From assembly GCF_030269925.1 (NCBI RefSeq), contig NC_085109.1, forward strand, positions 2,852,001-2,916,000: a stretch of DNA of 64,000 bases, given 5' to 3'. Position numbers and translations under genes: made by a program. Position 1 is the first letter of the stretch. Each line of letters begins with the position of its first letter. The stretch comes from Bombyx mori (Eukaryota > Arthropoda > Insecta > Lepidoptera > Bombycidae). The notes under the pieces are model-generated. The model was not told where the DNA came from. It made no database searches and worked only from the letters and a program-made list of their open reading frames with translations. Below, piece by piece: positions 44,401 through 55,495 of this stretch.

Positions 44401-44735
44401 AAACACTCTTGTCACAGGCTATCGGAATTTCCCAAATACTTCAAAAGCAGGAAGAAGGTTTTGGTATCCAGTTCGTTGTTCCTGGCCCAAAACGACGGCT
44501 ACACACGATGACGCGATCTAGTCCCGTCAATTATGCCAATAAAATTAAAAATAATAATGCATCTCTAAGAATATATATAAGACTTAGTTACCGAAAAAAA
44601 AAGAAAACCACAGACAAATCAATCCATAGACTTAATAGAGCAAATATAACCGGTAATGATCCGTCGGATAACAAAAGACAGTCCTCGAATAATGGGCCCT
44701 CGCAGCAAGGGTTTAAAAGCTTTCTTCAATAAATC
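44401..44735 (+). other. Open frame downstream of repeat A, unrecognised
   Basis: A frame entered from the repeat stays open to TAA at 44730-44732 and encodes a basic, Asn/Ser-rich stretch (QEEGFGIQFVVPGPKRRLHT ... DPSDNKRQSSNNGPSQQGFK). It could be an exon or part of a mobile element; no family is recognised. Confidence 0.25.
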
Positions 44736-45249
44736 ATTCGGAGCCCCTCCAGCGGACAGCCGCCACAACGCACAGATACAATTACACAACCATTGATATT
44801 TTTATTAACAAATGATTTAACGTTTTCGCCTGTCACTGTGTGATTTTTATGGAATATTTTGATCATAAAGATATTTTAAAAGAATTACAGGAATGGGGAT
44901 GTTCATTTTTAGCATTTTTTTAAACTTGAACGCTAGTTTGTTCCTTTAATATCAGTGTGTAGTTCTAAACTTGACCGCGGTTCACTCGCATATTTAATTC
45001 CATTCGCAGTAAATTTAAATAAAATACTAAGGAATGTAATATTTTTATAGGTTTTCAAGAGTCAGTATTATTAAAAGTTTTTACCCGCACCTTTACTCGT
45101 GGTAATTTGGAAAAAAATGTTTCGAGAAATATGATTTTTTTCTGAATGAAAAGGGCGCTATGTCCTTTTATTCCTGACAACGTTTAAGCAAGTTTTCATG
45201 ATGATCGGCTCAGTAGCTAATACGTGAAAGCGCACCAAACACCACTTCG

Positions 45250-45672
45250 ATAAAGCGGTACGACATGAGAATCCTCTCATCGTGGCCGCCGGAAATTACA
45301 GAGCCGATTCTGCGGACCAAATGGCAAACACGTCGACGTCGCCCAAAACACGTCATTTTGAATCCTCCTCACTGTCACCACAATCCACTAACGGTGCTTT
45401 TAGGTACCCCAAGCTCGTTCTTGTCGAACCCGTCTTGCGACGAAGAGCTCGGCGAGTAAATTAACCCACAGACACGGCCCACTGAGTTTCTCGCCGGATC
45501 TTCTCAGAGGGTCGCGTTTCCGATCCGGTGGTGGTGGATTCTGCGAAGCACGGCTCTTGCTAGAGTTCGTGTTAGCAACGTCGTCAGGTTTCAGCCCCGT
45601 GAGCCCACCTACTAGTTAAGGTTACGCTGATGTGATCTCTCTAGACCATCAGATTAGGTAGGAAAAAAAATA
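45250..45672 (+). mobile_element. Repeat family B, longest sense copy (LINE-like 3' end)
   Basis: A frame with NTSTSPKTRHFESSS, STNGAFRYPKLVLVEPVLRR and RARRVN-stop (45462-45464) is followed by a 200-bp 3' region (GCCCACTGAGTTTCTCGCCG, GGTTACGCTGATGTGATCTC) and an A-rich end at 45661-45672. The same frame is traceable in the copies at 50075-50410 and 62680-62975. I read this as the coding end and 3' UTR of a non-LTR retrotransposon or gene-derived retroposon; I do not recognise the protein. Confidence 0.55.
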
Positions 45673-46024
45673 AGCGAAATATGTATAAAAATATATCACA
45701 AGAATACGGAAATTTTATACGAGAGCGATGCTTTAGAAATTATATGTATCGTTTATTTATTCTATTTATAAGTAGCTTTACCTACATAATTGTTAGATAA
45801 CCTATTATATATACTTAGTCTGGCCATAAATACTGATACAATTAAAAATTAAAAAAAAATTCTATTGCAAATAACATTTAGGGCAGTGTAATGCAGTGTA
45901 ATGAAGTGTAATATGGATGCAAAATCTGAAGTAAATAAATAAAATAAAATAAAAAATTAATTTATTACTTTTACAGTGTGTTAGTTTAATACAAAAATAT
46001 AAAACAATTTAAAGTATAAAAAGC

Positions 46025-47475
46025 TCATTCGAAGTGATCTCCATTGGCTGCAATACAGTCCTTTAAACGTTGAGGCCAGTTATCAATAGAAGCACGCACT
46101 CTTTCCATGGGAAAAATTTTCACTGCCAATCGTACGGATTGTTTTAGGGACTCCAAATTATCATGGCGTTTAGAGCAAGCCGTACTCTCTAAAACTGACC
46201 ATAAATCATAATCCAGCGGATTAAGATCGGGACTAGACGACGGCCAGTCTTCAGCTCAGATGAAGTCCGAAACGTTCGTTTCCAACCAAGACTGCGTAGA
46301 CCGAGCTTTATGACCTGGCGCCGAGTCTTGCTGGAAGGACCATTCTTGATTATTGAACATGGTGTTGCTAAGGAGCTTCACTACCTTCTCAAGAATGGTA
46401 TCTTGATACACTTGTGCCGATGTTTTGATACCTTTTTCACAAAAGTATGGCTCAGTCACTCCTTCATAGCTAATACCCCACCAAACCATCACTGAAGTCG
46501 GATAGTGCCCACGTTGCACTCTGTCGACTAATTGGGAAGCTTCCTTAGAGCTTTGAGCATAAATACAGTCATTTTGTTTGTTAAAATGTTGCTCAATTGT
46601 AAAAAAATTCTCATCCGTAAACAAAAAATTTCTATGACCTCCCTTTGCGTACCGCTTCAGTAGCTGTTTCGATTTTACAACCCTATTCTCTTTTAAATTA
46701 TCAGTTAAGAAATGACCAGTAGGTAGGTACGTCTCTCATAGGCTGCAAGTCCTAAGTCATCTTTTAAAATACGCGACATCGTTTTAGGTGCTATCTTCAT
46801 CTCCCGAGATAAAATCTTTTGCTTTCGGACAGGATTTCTTCGAATTCTTTCCCTTACTGCTTTTTTTTTTTTTTTTTTTTTATTGCCCTTGTAGGCAGAC
46901 GAGCATACGGCCCACCTGATGGTGAGTGGTTACCGTCGCCCATGGACTTCAGCAATGCCAGGGGCAGAGCCAAGCCGCTGCCTACCGCTTAATACTCTCC
47001 ACAAGCCTCGTTTGAAGAAGGACATGTCATAGCGCTCGGGAAACACCGTGGAGGGGAGCTCATTCCATAGCCGGATGGTACGTGGCAAAAAAGACCTCTG
47101 GAAACGCACTGTGGATGACCGCAGTGGCTCCAGGTAGTATGGATGAACTCTACTCCGGTGGCGGGCGGTGCGATGGTAAAAACGAGATGCCGGTATCATC
47201 TCGAACAATTCCTCAGAGCACTCCCCATGGAACATACGGTAACCACCTTACGGTAACGGTGGTTTGACCACCTTTTTCGTACAAACACTACGTGAACGGC
47301 CAGATATTTTTCTGTCACAAACAGAGGAGATCTCATTGCACCTATTAATAGCTCGGTACACAAACATTTTACTAATACCAAGCGTATGGAGAGTTTTAAA
47401 AATTGCATTTCGCTCCATACCTACTTTGTGTAATGCAATCACAGCGATTCGGTTCTCTTTATCACCCCACTGCAT
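46025..47475 (-). pseudogene. maT-type DD37D transposase, interrupted
   Basis: The - strand frame starts MQWGDKENRIAVIALHKVGM, with a helix-turn-helix (ISKMFVYRAINRC), and is cut at TKKVVK by the LINE tail. It resumes AVRERIRRNPVRKQKILSRE and reaches the catalytic motifs FTDENFFTIEQ, QQDSAPGHKA and SPDLNPLDYDLW; I count 37 residues between the last two Asp positions. There is a premature TGA after SDFI and frameshifts near 46720. Ends GDHFE-stop. Inactive. Confidence 0.85.
46861..47240 (-). mobile_element. 5'-truncated non-LTR retrotransposon inserted in maT element
   Basis: A run of about 20 T (antisense poly(A)), the GCCCTTGTAGGCAGACGAGC tail, then on the - strand an open frame of about 100 codons: FHGECSEELFEMIPASRFYH, SRVHPYYLEPL, VRFQRSFLPRTIRLWNELPS, VFPERYDMSFFKR and a stop in the tail. 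This is the C-terminus of a LINE ORF2 (jockey/CR1-like group, exact family uncertain). It identifies the source of the shorter tails elsewhere in the window. Confidence 0.75.
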
Positions 47476-47664
47476 TTTAATATCGCAAAATATTGTACAA
47501 TGTATTGGCGCCCAAATGAGAAAACTCAATGAGCAATCATATAAAAATGACAGATTCCAAATTCAAATGTAATATTTTGTTTATTTTTAATTGTAACAGT
47601 ATTTATGGCCAGACTAAGTATTTATAACATAGTTTGTATTGTTTTTACAAAGGGGAGCATTTAT

Positions 47665-48032
47665 TTATTTATTTTTTATTGCTTAGATGTGTGGACGAGC
47701 TCACAGCCCACCTGGTGTTAAAAGGTTACTGGAGCCCATATCAAACCGAAACGCATTACTGCTCCACGGCAGAAATAGGCAGGGTGGTGGTACCTATCCG
47801 TGCGGACTCACAAGAGGTCCTACCACCAGTCATTACGCAAATTTTAATTTTGCGGGTTTTATTTTTATTACATGACGTTATTCCTTCACCGTGGAAGTCA
47901 ATCGTGAACATTTGTTGAGTACATATTTCATTACAAAAATTGGTACCCGCCTGGGATTAGAACAACCGGTGCATCGCTCAACATTAATGCATCGGACGAC
48001 TTATCCTTTAGGCCACGACGACTATTTTTTTT
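47665..48032 (-). mobile_element. Bm1 SINE, nearly full length with head
   Basis: Antisense, from TTTTTTATTGCTTAGATGTG through TTATCCTTTAGGCCACGACG, the complement of the tRNA-like head. A block of about 75 bp in the body is deleted. Confidence 0.8.
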
Positions 48033-48200
48033 TTTTTGTCCTATGTAATCGCTGGTATTCTAGTTTCTGCGGTCTGATAGACAAGCTCACGTAGTTGAGC
48101 CTGAGGATGGGGCTCTAACCTGAGGACGTTGATAAGTAATAAGCCCTAGCCCTAGTAAGAGCAGTGCTTCGCTGAAACTACCGTCGGATCTGCATCGCGA
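48033..48200 (-). repeat. Repeat family B, degenerate
   Basis: TAGACAAGCTCACGTAGTTG, GAGCAGTGCTTCGCTGAAAC, CTACCGTCGGATC; a diverged antisense copy. Confidence 0.45.
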
Positions 48201-49432
48201 TCTGATTAGCAATTCAGTAGATTAATAAACAATAAAGCCACTGAGACGTCATTCTTTGAATACTGTTCCCGTTAACACTACCCTAATGTATCTCAACATA
48301 GTTGTCCCGCCGACAGGATGCTACAAACGCATCGAGTATGCAACGAAAAAGCGATAAAGCTCAAGAAAGACAATAAAAGCGGGCAAAGTACATATTTACA
48401 AGGCGTAAATGAAAACCGGACGGACAATAACAGTACAGTCGCCGTGGATCATTAACCGCTAACCATCACCGACGCCGATTTAAATGAAATCATTTACCGT
48501 ATTACATTTAATATATCACGTGCCCCCCGAAAACAGTGCGGGCCAATTTTTTAAGTGAAAATAAATTATGTAGTGAACGGAGATGGCGCGCTTTTGGCGA
48601 AAACGGAATAAAATGGCGAGTACAATCCGAGGCCCGAGTGAGACGGCTATGTTAGTGTCGCTCCTCCCTTCGGGCGCCCCCTGCCCCCGCGCGCCTCACC
48701 CGTTCCACTTGAAGACGGCCCAGAGAGCTAAGCTCCCGTTTTATTGTCACTTACACCTCGGCAAACCTTATATTTCCCACAGACGGTTTTCGATAAGCTT
48801 TCTGCCTTCGACGTACGATTCAAAGTTCATTAGCTTCTGTGACGTATTAGCAAAGTTAATGTTGCGTAGGAGTACACAAGACAAGTAAATTTTGAATCAA
48901 CGTTCTGATTAAAGAATCAGATGTTGAAACGATTGCTTATAAAGTATTAAGAAGCTTATATTTTGAGTTGTCCGTGAGTATTTGACATCATTATTATCTT
49001 ATTATTTTTCATATTTTTTTACGGATTCTCATTACGTTAGGCGATGTATTCAAAGCCTAACTTTGTGGAGAATTTTAGTTTAGAAATAATTAAAATGGTT
49101 TGTTAAATTTCTGTGATAAAATCTTTAATGCTCTTGAGAGGCGCTTTTTTCCCGCAAGTAAGTCTTGGCATAGAATTTATATGACCCACGTGAACTCATT
49201 GACGTGACGTCATTAACAATTAAGTTGAACTTTTATTAATTTCGAACGGCTGAAAAATTTAATTTTAACAATATATATTTTTAGATGCTTAACGGTTTAT
49301 AATCGTAATAGGCTTCGAGGTATAACCAAGAATAATAAACGAAAACTGACTTTGGGCTCGACGAGATCATAAATTTGACCCGTATTAATTAACATAAGGC
49401 TCTATTTGAAACTTTCAAGATATGGTATAAAT
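48201..49432. other. Gene-free stretch with GC-richer patch
   Basis: 48570-48780 is GC-richer and open for 101 codons on the + strand (MARFWRKRNKMAST...), without recognisable similarity. The remainder is AT-rich. Confidence 0.35.
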
Positions 49433-49525
49433 TTTTGGATCCGGTGGTAGATGCAGCGAAGCATGCTCTTGTTAGAGCAGATGTGAGCAAAGTCTCTCGA
49501 ACTTGAGCCCCGTGAGCTCTCCTAT
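49433..49525 (+). repeat. Repeat family B fragment
   Basis: GGATCCGGTGGTAGATGCAG ... GAGCCCCGTGAGCTCTCCTA, sense. Confidence 0.5.
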
Positions 49526-49552
49526 ACACCTTATGAAACCAGATCATATTTG

Positions 49553-49674
49553 TACGGTAGGTAGGCAGCGGCTTAGCTCTGCCCCTGGCATTGCTGAAGT
49601 TCATGGGCGACGGTAACCTCCCACCACCAGGTGGGCCGTAAACTCGTCTGCCTACAAGGGCAATAAACAAAAAT
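49553..49674 (+). repeat. LINE-tail copy, sense
   Basis: GGTAGGTAGGCAGCGGCTTA ... GCCTACAAGGGCAATAAACA, about 120 bp, the same tail as 46861-46990 in the opposite orientation. Confidence 0.65.
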
Positions 49675-50074
49675 ATCAACCCCTAGAGACTACAAGTTGT
49701 AGGTAGGCAAAAAAAATCTGTACCAATTTGTTAAAAGAATGACCAACATTTTAGTGGGATTTATTATTGTTTTAAAAAACTCACGAAGTCGAGAAGCGTG
49801 GGCTACTTTATATTTTTTTGGGCTAGGTTATTACTTCATTCTGAAGCAAGATGAAAAACTATGCAAGTCAGATAAGATTTTGGAAGTATGGCTATTGGGT
49901 CAGGTTCTATCGGTGCATTTTGGAACAGGGGTCTCTTGACTGAAATAATTTGGGAATCCCTAACCTAAGTGATGAGAGGACCAAGCCGCATTGTCATCAG
50001 CGCAGCTAATATATCTTCAAGCCATCTCTTTTTAGCCATTGACTGCGGAGAAGAGAAAAAAAAGGAAGGGTCTA

Positions 50075-50410
50075 TGCTTTTTTTTTCTTAGCTCAGCTTA
50101 AGGTCTAGAGAGACCATATCAGCGTCACCGGGTTAGTAGGAGTATAAAACCTGACGATGTTGCTAACACGAACCCTAGCAAGAGCCGTGCTTCGCAGAAT
50201 GTACCACCAGCTCGGAAACGCGACCCACTGAGAAGACCCGGGGAGTGGGCTGTGTCTGTGGGTTAATTTACTCGCTGAGCCCTTCGTCGCAAGCGACGGG
50301 TTCGACGAGAACGATGACCGGTGCTTGTGATACCTAAAAGCACCGTTAGTGGATCGGGAGGATCTGAAATGACGTGCTTTGGGCGACGTCGACTGCTTAC
50401 CATTTGGTCG
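50075..50410 (-). mobile_element. Repeat family B, long copy
   Basis: A T-rich start (antisense poly(A)), CCGTGCTTCGCAGAATGTAC, CGACCCACTGAGAAGACCCG, then the complement of the conserved frame (STSPKARHF.., STNGAFRYHKHR). Frame partly kept. Confidence 0.6.
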
Positions 50411-50985
50411 TCAGGATTGGTAATGTAGTTATGGTAATAGTCGGAGACCAACAGTGTTAGGATAAAAGGTAAAAAGTAGGATGAAAGGTTCTTTCTTAAT
50501 TATGCGTAAATACGTCAAAGACAAACAAAATTGCTTTCGTATTTACATTTTTAGTTTAGATAAAAAGTTTAGAAGTTCAAACATAATCATAGTTGTATTA
50601 GCCAGTGATCGGAAGATACGGATGGCTATCACAGGCCTCTGATCCCTAATATTCCATCGATCCTGACCATATCATCTGGTCTTGCCATTAATTTCTATGT
50701 TTACTTGGAAAAGGTTTACATTTGCTGAGGGTTGACGTCACACAAGCGGACGCCCGTAAAACGATCAATTACATCTAACTAATTGCAGCCACAAAGTGAC
50801 ATTATCTTAAAAAACAACCGAGCCTTACATACAATTGCTTAACTAATCCTACCCATTACTGACACATACCTGTATCTTCCTGCTTTCTCCGCCAGTGTGT
50901 GCGACTCTTAATTATCGAGGGTTGCCAGATAGATCACTTTCACAACGCCGAGTCAGAAATGTCAGCATGAGACAAAAATGTCTTT
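50411..50985. other. Gene-free stretch
   Basis: No recognisable exon or repeat. Confidence 0.4.
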
Positions 50986-51240
50986 TTATTGTCATGCTAG
51001 ATGGACGGGAATACAGTTTCCCTGTTAGTAAGTGGTCAGTACCCATAGCCAAGCCACTGTCTACTGCTGACTCTTCTTGAAACCTGTATGAAAAAGATCA
51101 TATTATAGCGCTCGGGAATTAACTTGTAGGGAAGTTTATTTAAAATCCGGATGAACTCTACCCTGGTAGCCGGCGGTGCGATGGTGAAAATATGAAAGGA
51201 TCACCTCGAATGATTCCTCAGAGCTCACCCCAGGTAATAT
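50986..51240 (-). repeat. Degenerate LINE end (same family as 46861-47240)
   Basis: GTCATGCTAGATGGACGGGA, CATAGCCAAGCCACTGTCTA, TTATAGCGCTCGGGAATTAA, CGGCGGTGCGATGGTGAAAA follow the order of the 46.9-47.2 kb copy with many substitutions. Confidence 0.6.
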
Positions 51241-51729
51241 AAAGTGTCGCGAACGTTAAAAAACTTAAATTACTCCAAGTTTAGTTTAAAAAATAACGAA
51301 ACATCGGCTCTATAAATAGAGATAGGCTCTACGACAGATCTATCATATTTTTTTGTTTGGCTAAAGAAGCCCCCAGTATAAAAGCCTAATATATTCTTGG
51401 CAGTTCTTGTATTCAATTGATAACTATAACTTCTTCGCGTTAGTCAGGCTCTCTTGACAACTATAACTATTGAATTAGATTAATCGAACTCACACTTTAA
51501 ATAAGAACGAAGCCGAAAGTACAAGTTTGGTATTTTTTTTTAGAAGATTTAAAGTTACAGTTTTTTTTTTATTCTAACTCAAATGACAAAAAAATCATAT
51601 TTTTACGTACTATGTATAGTTTTTTTTTTAAACTCAAAACTGTGTCTTCGTAATGGCATTTAAGAAGATCTTCCTATTTGCCAATTTGAATATCGAACAA
51701 AGCTTAGCTTAGATCTTCTTCAAATTGGA

Positions 51730-52379
51730 GGAATGAGAGTGATAAAATCCGCCGCGAGCCGCACGCGTCCTCCGCGTAAGCCGCTTGTGATTCGGTCACT
51801 CAATTAATTCGGTTTTAAAGCAATCTTTTTTGACCGTCAAGCACACCGTTAAAAATATTTCCGAAACGTATAAATAATTTACGAAATGAGGACATAAAGT
51901 TTGCGGGGCGACCCCCGCTCGCATGCAAATCGAGTTGTCAGAAAGAAGTGTCCGCGACCGCCGCGCCGTCTCTTTCCAACCGCACCCGCTCGAGCGCGAG
52001 CGACAGAGAGCTACATACGCTTCAGAAGCGAGAACGAAAGAGACGGAGCCGGTAGTTGCGTTCGGTTAAGTGAATCAGTGCCCGCGCTCGCTATTAAATC
52101 AGGGCGCGGGAGCGGGGGCGTGCGTGCTAAAATGCTCTTTACGGGCGGGTGGGGTTTTGTTTGCCGAGGGCGGTTTCGGGGCGATTAGTCGCGAGCTAGG
52201 CGCTCTGGTGTCTGCGTCAGTCGCCGAGCCGCGGGCCGCGAGTGTTCGCGCGAGTTACACGCGTCCGAACGATGCTAGTGTCGTCGTAATCGTAGTGAGG
52301 TTCGCTCTCTTCGCTAGTGCAGCTACGGCGGGAAAACCTCCCGCCCACAACACGTCAAAATATTTTCAGACGCTAATAA
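51730..52379 (+). promoter_or_regulatory. GC-rich island, possible promoter and first exon
   Basis: A CG-rich stretch, densest at 51895-52330, without known repeats, ending in GACGCTAATAAG followed by GTATTT, a possible donor at 52380. Open frames there are mutually overlapping and unrecognised. It looks like the 5' end of a transcript whose next exons lie beyond what I can identify. Confidence 0.35.
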
Positions 52380-52419
52380 GGTATTTAGTTGATGCTTAAT
52401 CCATTTAAAATTCTAATAG

Positions 52420-52565
52420 TTGTAACTATACTTGAGACCTTAGAACTTATATCTCAAGGTGGGTGGCGCATTTATGTTGCTGATGTTTATGGGTTCCAGT
52501 AACCACTTAACACCAGGTGGGCTGTGAGCTCGTCAACATATCTAAGCAAAAACAAATAAAAATAA
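52420..52565 (+). mobile_element. Bm1 SINE, 3' third, sense
   Basis: GTTGTAACTATACTTGAGAC to CAAATAAAAATAAAAAAAAC, head and middle missing. Confidence 0.7.
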
Positions 52566-52771
52566 AAAAAACAAATTGCGCGTTTACGATATGAAACAAA
52601 CCAGACTAATACTGTAGAATTGTTACTGTAAAATTAATATTTTTCGCAAACATTCAGGTTAATTTTACTTGCACTATTTCACCGTAGACATTAGCGTGAC
52701 TGTTTTTTTTTTTAATTCAAATGATTAAGAGCGTCGGTAACTCTATCATTCGGAAGATACTACAAATTAAG

Positions 52772-52797
52772 TAAGAGAGAGAGAGAGAGAGAGAGAT
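52772..52797. repeat. GA microsatellite
   Basis: About twelve GA units (GAGAGAGA...) ending in GATA. Confidence 0.9.
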
Positions 52798-52985
52798 AGT
52801 ATATCTTATTGTGCACCAAAATTAATAAAATATAAAACATCGAATACAAAAAAGTAGGATTGGGTCTTATCGCTAACTGCGATCTCTTCCAGACAACCAT
52901 CAGGTGGAAAGAATCGGTTCAAGAAATAAATTATCCTTGCTGTACGATTACATACCGATTGAAAACACAACACATTTCATTCAGA

Positions 52986-53215
52986 CTAGCTGTACTCGCC
53001 CGCTTCGCTGGGCATTTAAAATTAACATTATTATTTATTGTCATTATTATTAGAGAGTCCAAGCCTCATATAAATATTAGCCTATCCATTAAGTACACGT
53101 ATTTTCTACATGAATACCAAGTTTCAAGTCATTCGGATGCATGTTTCAGTAGTTATAACGGAACATCCGTAAAAACCACTGTAGATTTATATATTAGTAT
53201 AGATAAGACAAATGG
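52986..53215 (-). mobile_element. Non-autonomous Helitron-like element
   Basis: Read on the - strand it ends GCCCAGCGAAGCGGGCGAGT followed by ACAGCTAG, a hairpin-plus-CTAG end as in Helitrons. The opposite part contains GAACATCCGTAAAAACCACT and TATATTAGTATAGATAAG, frequent in moth elements of this type. The open frame across it is not a gene. Confidence 0.4.
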
Positions 53216-54049
53216 AAAAATTTGATTCGAGCCCTACACCCCAGCAGAGGGTAATAGGAAAGCATGATGATGATGATGATAGATAAGACTTAAGTTGGAT
53301 ATTTAAATGTCACTTGGTTTTGTTAAATTACTCCAAAGAACAAATTGTGATATTTAGATCAGTCACTGTCATAAATAGAGTCAAGGACCGGACTCAAAAT
53401 GATATTCGTTGCATTTATAATTATACCACATAAGAAATATAACTTAAAATCCCTGGACGTATTTTATTAGAGTTTTATCTAAGAAAGAAATGTATTTGAA
53501 TACATTATGTTTGAATTAGGTTGTGGCGATGAAGAATTCAATTATTTCTATTTTATTTTAACGATTGATAGTTGTTTTTTATTCCTGGGACCGATAATAT
53601 CCAAGAGCAGCCGCTGAAGACTTTTGCTAATATAATTTAATTATTAATTAGTTTATTTAAAATATAACCAAACCATTAGCATTTATATTACTGTCCTGTC
53701 TGTCATTGCGGCTAGCGTCTTCTTATTTTTCAGTATGGCAATCAGCTTCTTTCAATGGCATTGTTGCCAGTGTCGAGTTTATGAAAATGGTTTAACAATT
53801 AAGTGGGCAGTGGTTAGCGTGTAGCGTAACTTCGGTAACCGTTTATAGTTAAATAAATAAATAAATATATATTTATTTAAATTAACGAAACTGTTTATAT
53901 TCATGTTTCATTCGTACACAATACCAAAATAGAAAATGGCAATGGAAATTAGCCCGAAATTTAATTTCATTACTAATTTCACAAATGACTCGTCATTTGA
54001 CTTTTGATAGTCCTTTGCTGTATGTTGGTAGGGCTTAATGCGAGTCGTT
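53216..54049. other. Gene-free AT-rich stretch
   Basis: Contains a short ATG trinucleotide repeat at 53263-53280; otherwise nothing recognised. Confidence 0.4.
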
Positions 54050-54288
54050 TTTTTATTGCTTAGATGGGTGGACGAGCTCGCAGCCCACCTGATACTAAGT
54101 GATTACTGAAGCCCATAGTCGTCTACGACGTAAATGCGCCACCCACCTTGAGATATAAGTTCTAATGTCTTAAGTATAGTTACAACGGCTACCCTTCAAA
54201 CTGAAACTCATTACTGCTTCACGCCAAAAATAGGCAGGGTGGTGGTACCTACCCATGCGGACTCACAAGAGATCCTACCACCAGTAAT
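54050..54288 (-). mobile_element. Bm1 SINE, head-truncated
   Basis: TTTTTTATTGCTTAGATGGG to GAGATCCTACCACCAGTAAT, antisense. Confidence 0.75.
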
Positions 54289-54524
54289 AAGCCTACTAAC
54301 CAGCGGCCCTATTTATTTCGGACGCGGCTTGAAGGGTCTGGCTTTCCATAGAAAAGACGTAGTTATCTTGCACACAGCTTAATGTCTACTAATAATCATC
54401 GCAAAATATTTAGAATTTTCACAAATCCTTCATTCCCGTTGCATTTCACTAGTAAAAAATTGAAACTGCAAAGAATACAATTTTATATTAAAAATACAAT
54501 TAAACGCTTACAAGCGACATATTA

Positions 54525-55222
54525 GGTTAGACCCGTTAGGAAACGACTTGTCGTTGCCGAGTGTTGTGGCATCGATGCTCGGCGACGACGAGTCGTGGAA
54601 GGCGATGCTCGACTTCTGCGAGTGCACCATCTCGCAGAAGGAGGCGGCGGGGCGCGTGAGAGACGCACAATCCCGCCGCCGTCGAGCGGGGGCCAGGGAG
54701 GCGGATCTCGCCCAAGCCCTGGCCCTCTAAGTGTTTCGGGTCCCCCTCACATGTCGGTCTGGGGACCGGCGAAGGGGGCCTAAGAAGACGACGTGCAAGC
54801 TGCTCTGCACGCGTTTTACGCAAGAGCATCCGGGTGATGGAAGGCCGGCTATCCTCGACTCACGCTGGTTCTGGTCCAGCGGGGTATTCCGTAGGATAGC
54901 TCACTCTAACCGGCGCCATCTAGGCGGGCTTCGGATAGCCTGCCGACCGAGAGGGCTGGTGGTCGTGGCGCCGACGACCGCCGGTCCGGCGTCCCGAGGG
55001 GGAGGGTGATGGGAGAGATGTGCTCCGCACTAAACGCTTCACTTTCCCCCCTCTGCCTCTTCATGAGTTCTGTCTCATGCGAGGTTTGGACGTTGGTTGT
55101 TGAGCGACAGGAGGTTTTAGTCAGTTCGACTCTGACATGCTCCGCTCTCTATCCCCAGTGGAGGGCGGAAGTCCGGCGATTTCCTCCTGACCAAAAAAAA
55201 AAAAAAAAAAGGTTAGACCCGT
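54525..55222 (+). mobile_element. 5'-truncated R1-type LINE with 12-bp target duplication
   Basis: GGTTAGACCCGT occurs at 54525-54536 and 55211-55222, bracketing an insertion that ends in about 20 A. Inside, a GC-rich ORF2 tail is followed by a 3' UTR of about 460 bp. R1-clade assignment rests on the LSLPSVVASMLG...WKAM...FCE...SQKEAA pattern. This is not the 28S site, so it belongs to a relative of R1 with other targets or is a stray copy. Confidence 0.75.
54537..54730 (+). pseudogene. R1-type LINE ORF2 C-terminus
   Basis: About 63 codons up to TAA at 54728-54730: NDLSLPSVVASMLGDDESWK, AMLDFCECTISQKEAAGRVR, RRRRAGAREADLAQ. Only the end of the protein is present because of 5' truncation; the frame has no lesion, so the insertion is recent. 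Confidence 0.7.
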
Positions 55223-55399
55223 ATTACACTGGCAAGTTTTTATAACTAGATTCTTGAGTTTTTATTATATTTTTAATATGCATAATCAGCATAAATTTGA
55301 TTTTTGACAACTACATATTATGTACTATTCTTATAACCATCCTGTTTTAGAAGCAGCGAAGGAATTTTATATAAAAAATTAACTAATTTTATACACTTT

Positions 55400-55495
55400 T
55401 GAAGTCGTCGTGGCCTAAACGTCAAAATTATAATTTGCGTAATTACCGCCATGTGGGCCGAGAGCTCGTCCATCCATCTAAGCGATAAACAAAAA
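55400..55495 (+). mobile_element. Bm1 SINE with large internal deletion
   Basis: The head GAAGTCGTCGTGGCCTAAAC is joined to AAAATTATAATTTGCGTAATTACC and then directly to GTGGGCCGAGAGCTCGTCC and the A-rich tail. Confidence 0.65.

Larger units (their letters stand above)
45814..47618 (-). mobile_element. maT-type (DD37D) transposon interrupted by a LINE tail
   Basis: The ends CTTAGTCTGGCCATAAATAC are inverted repeats (45814 onward and ending at 47618), flanked by TA. The transposase lies on the - strand. A non-LTR tail occupies about 46861-47240. Without it the element is about 1.4 kb, usual for maT. In silkworm this group is known from Bmmar1. Confidence 0.85.

Noticed and set aside
47634..47918. 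94-codon frame with [18 protein letters not shown]
   Set aside because: Antisense Bm1 SINE; the same pseudo-peptide appears in other copies, for example at 62120.
52772..52797. Regulatory GAGA element
   Set aside because: A plain GA microsatellite; no gene start is visible close by.
52860..53225. 121-codon frame as a gene
   Set aside because: Most of it is a Helitron-like repeat; no splice sites or protein similarity.
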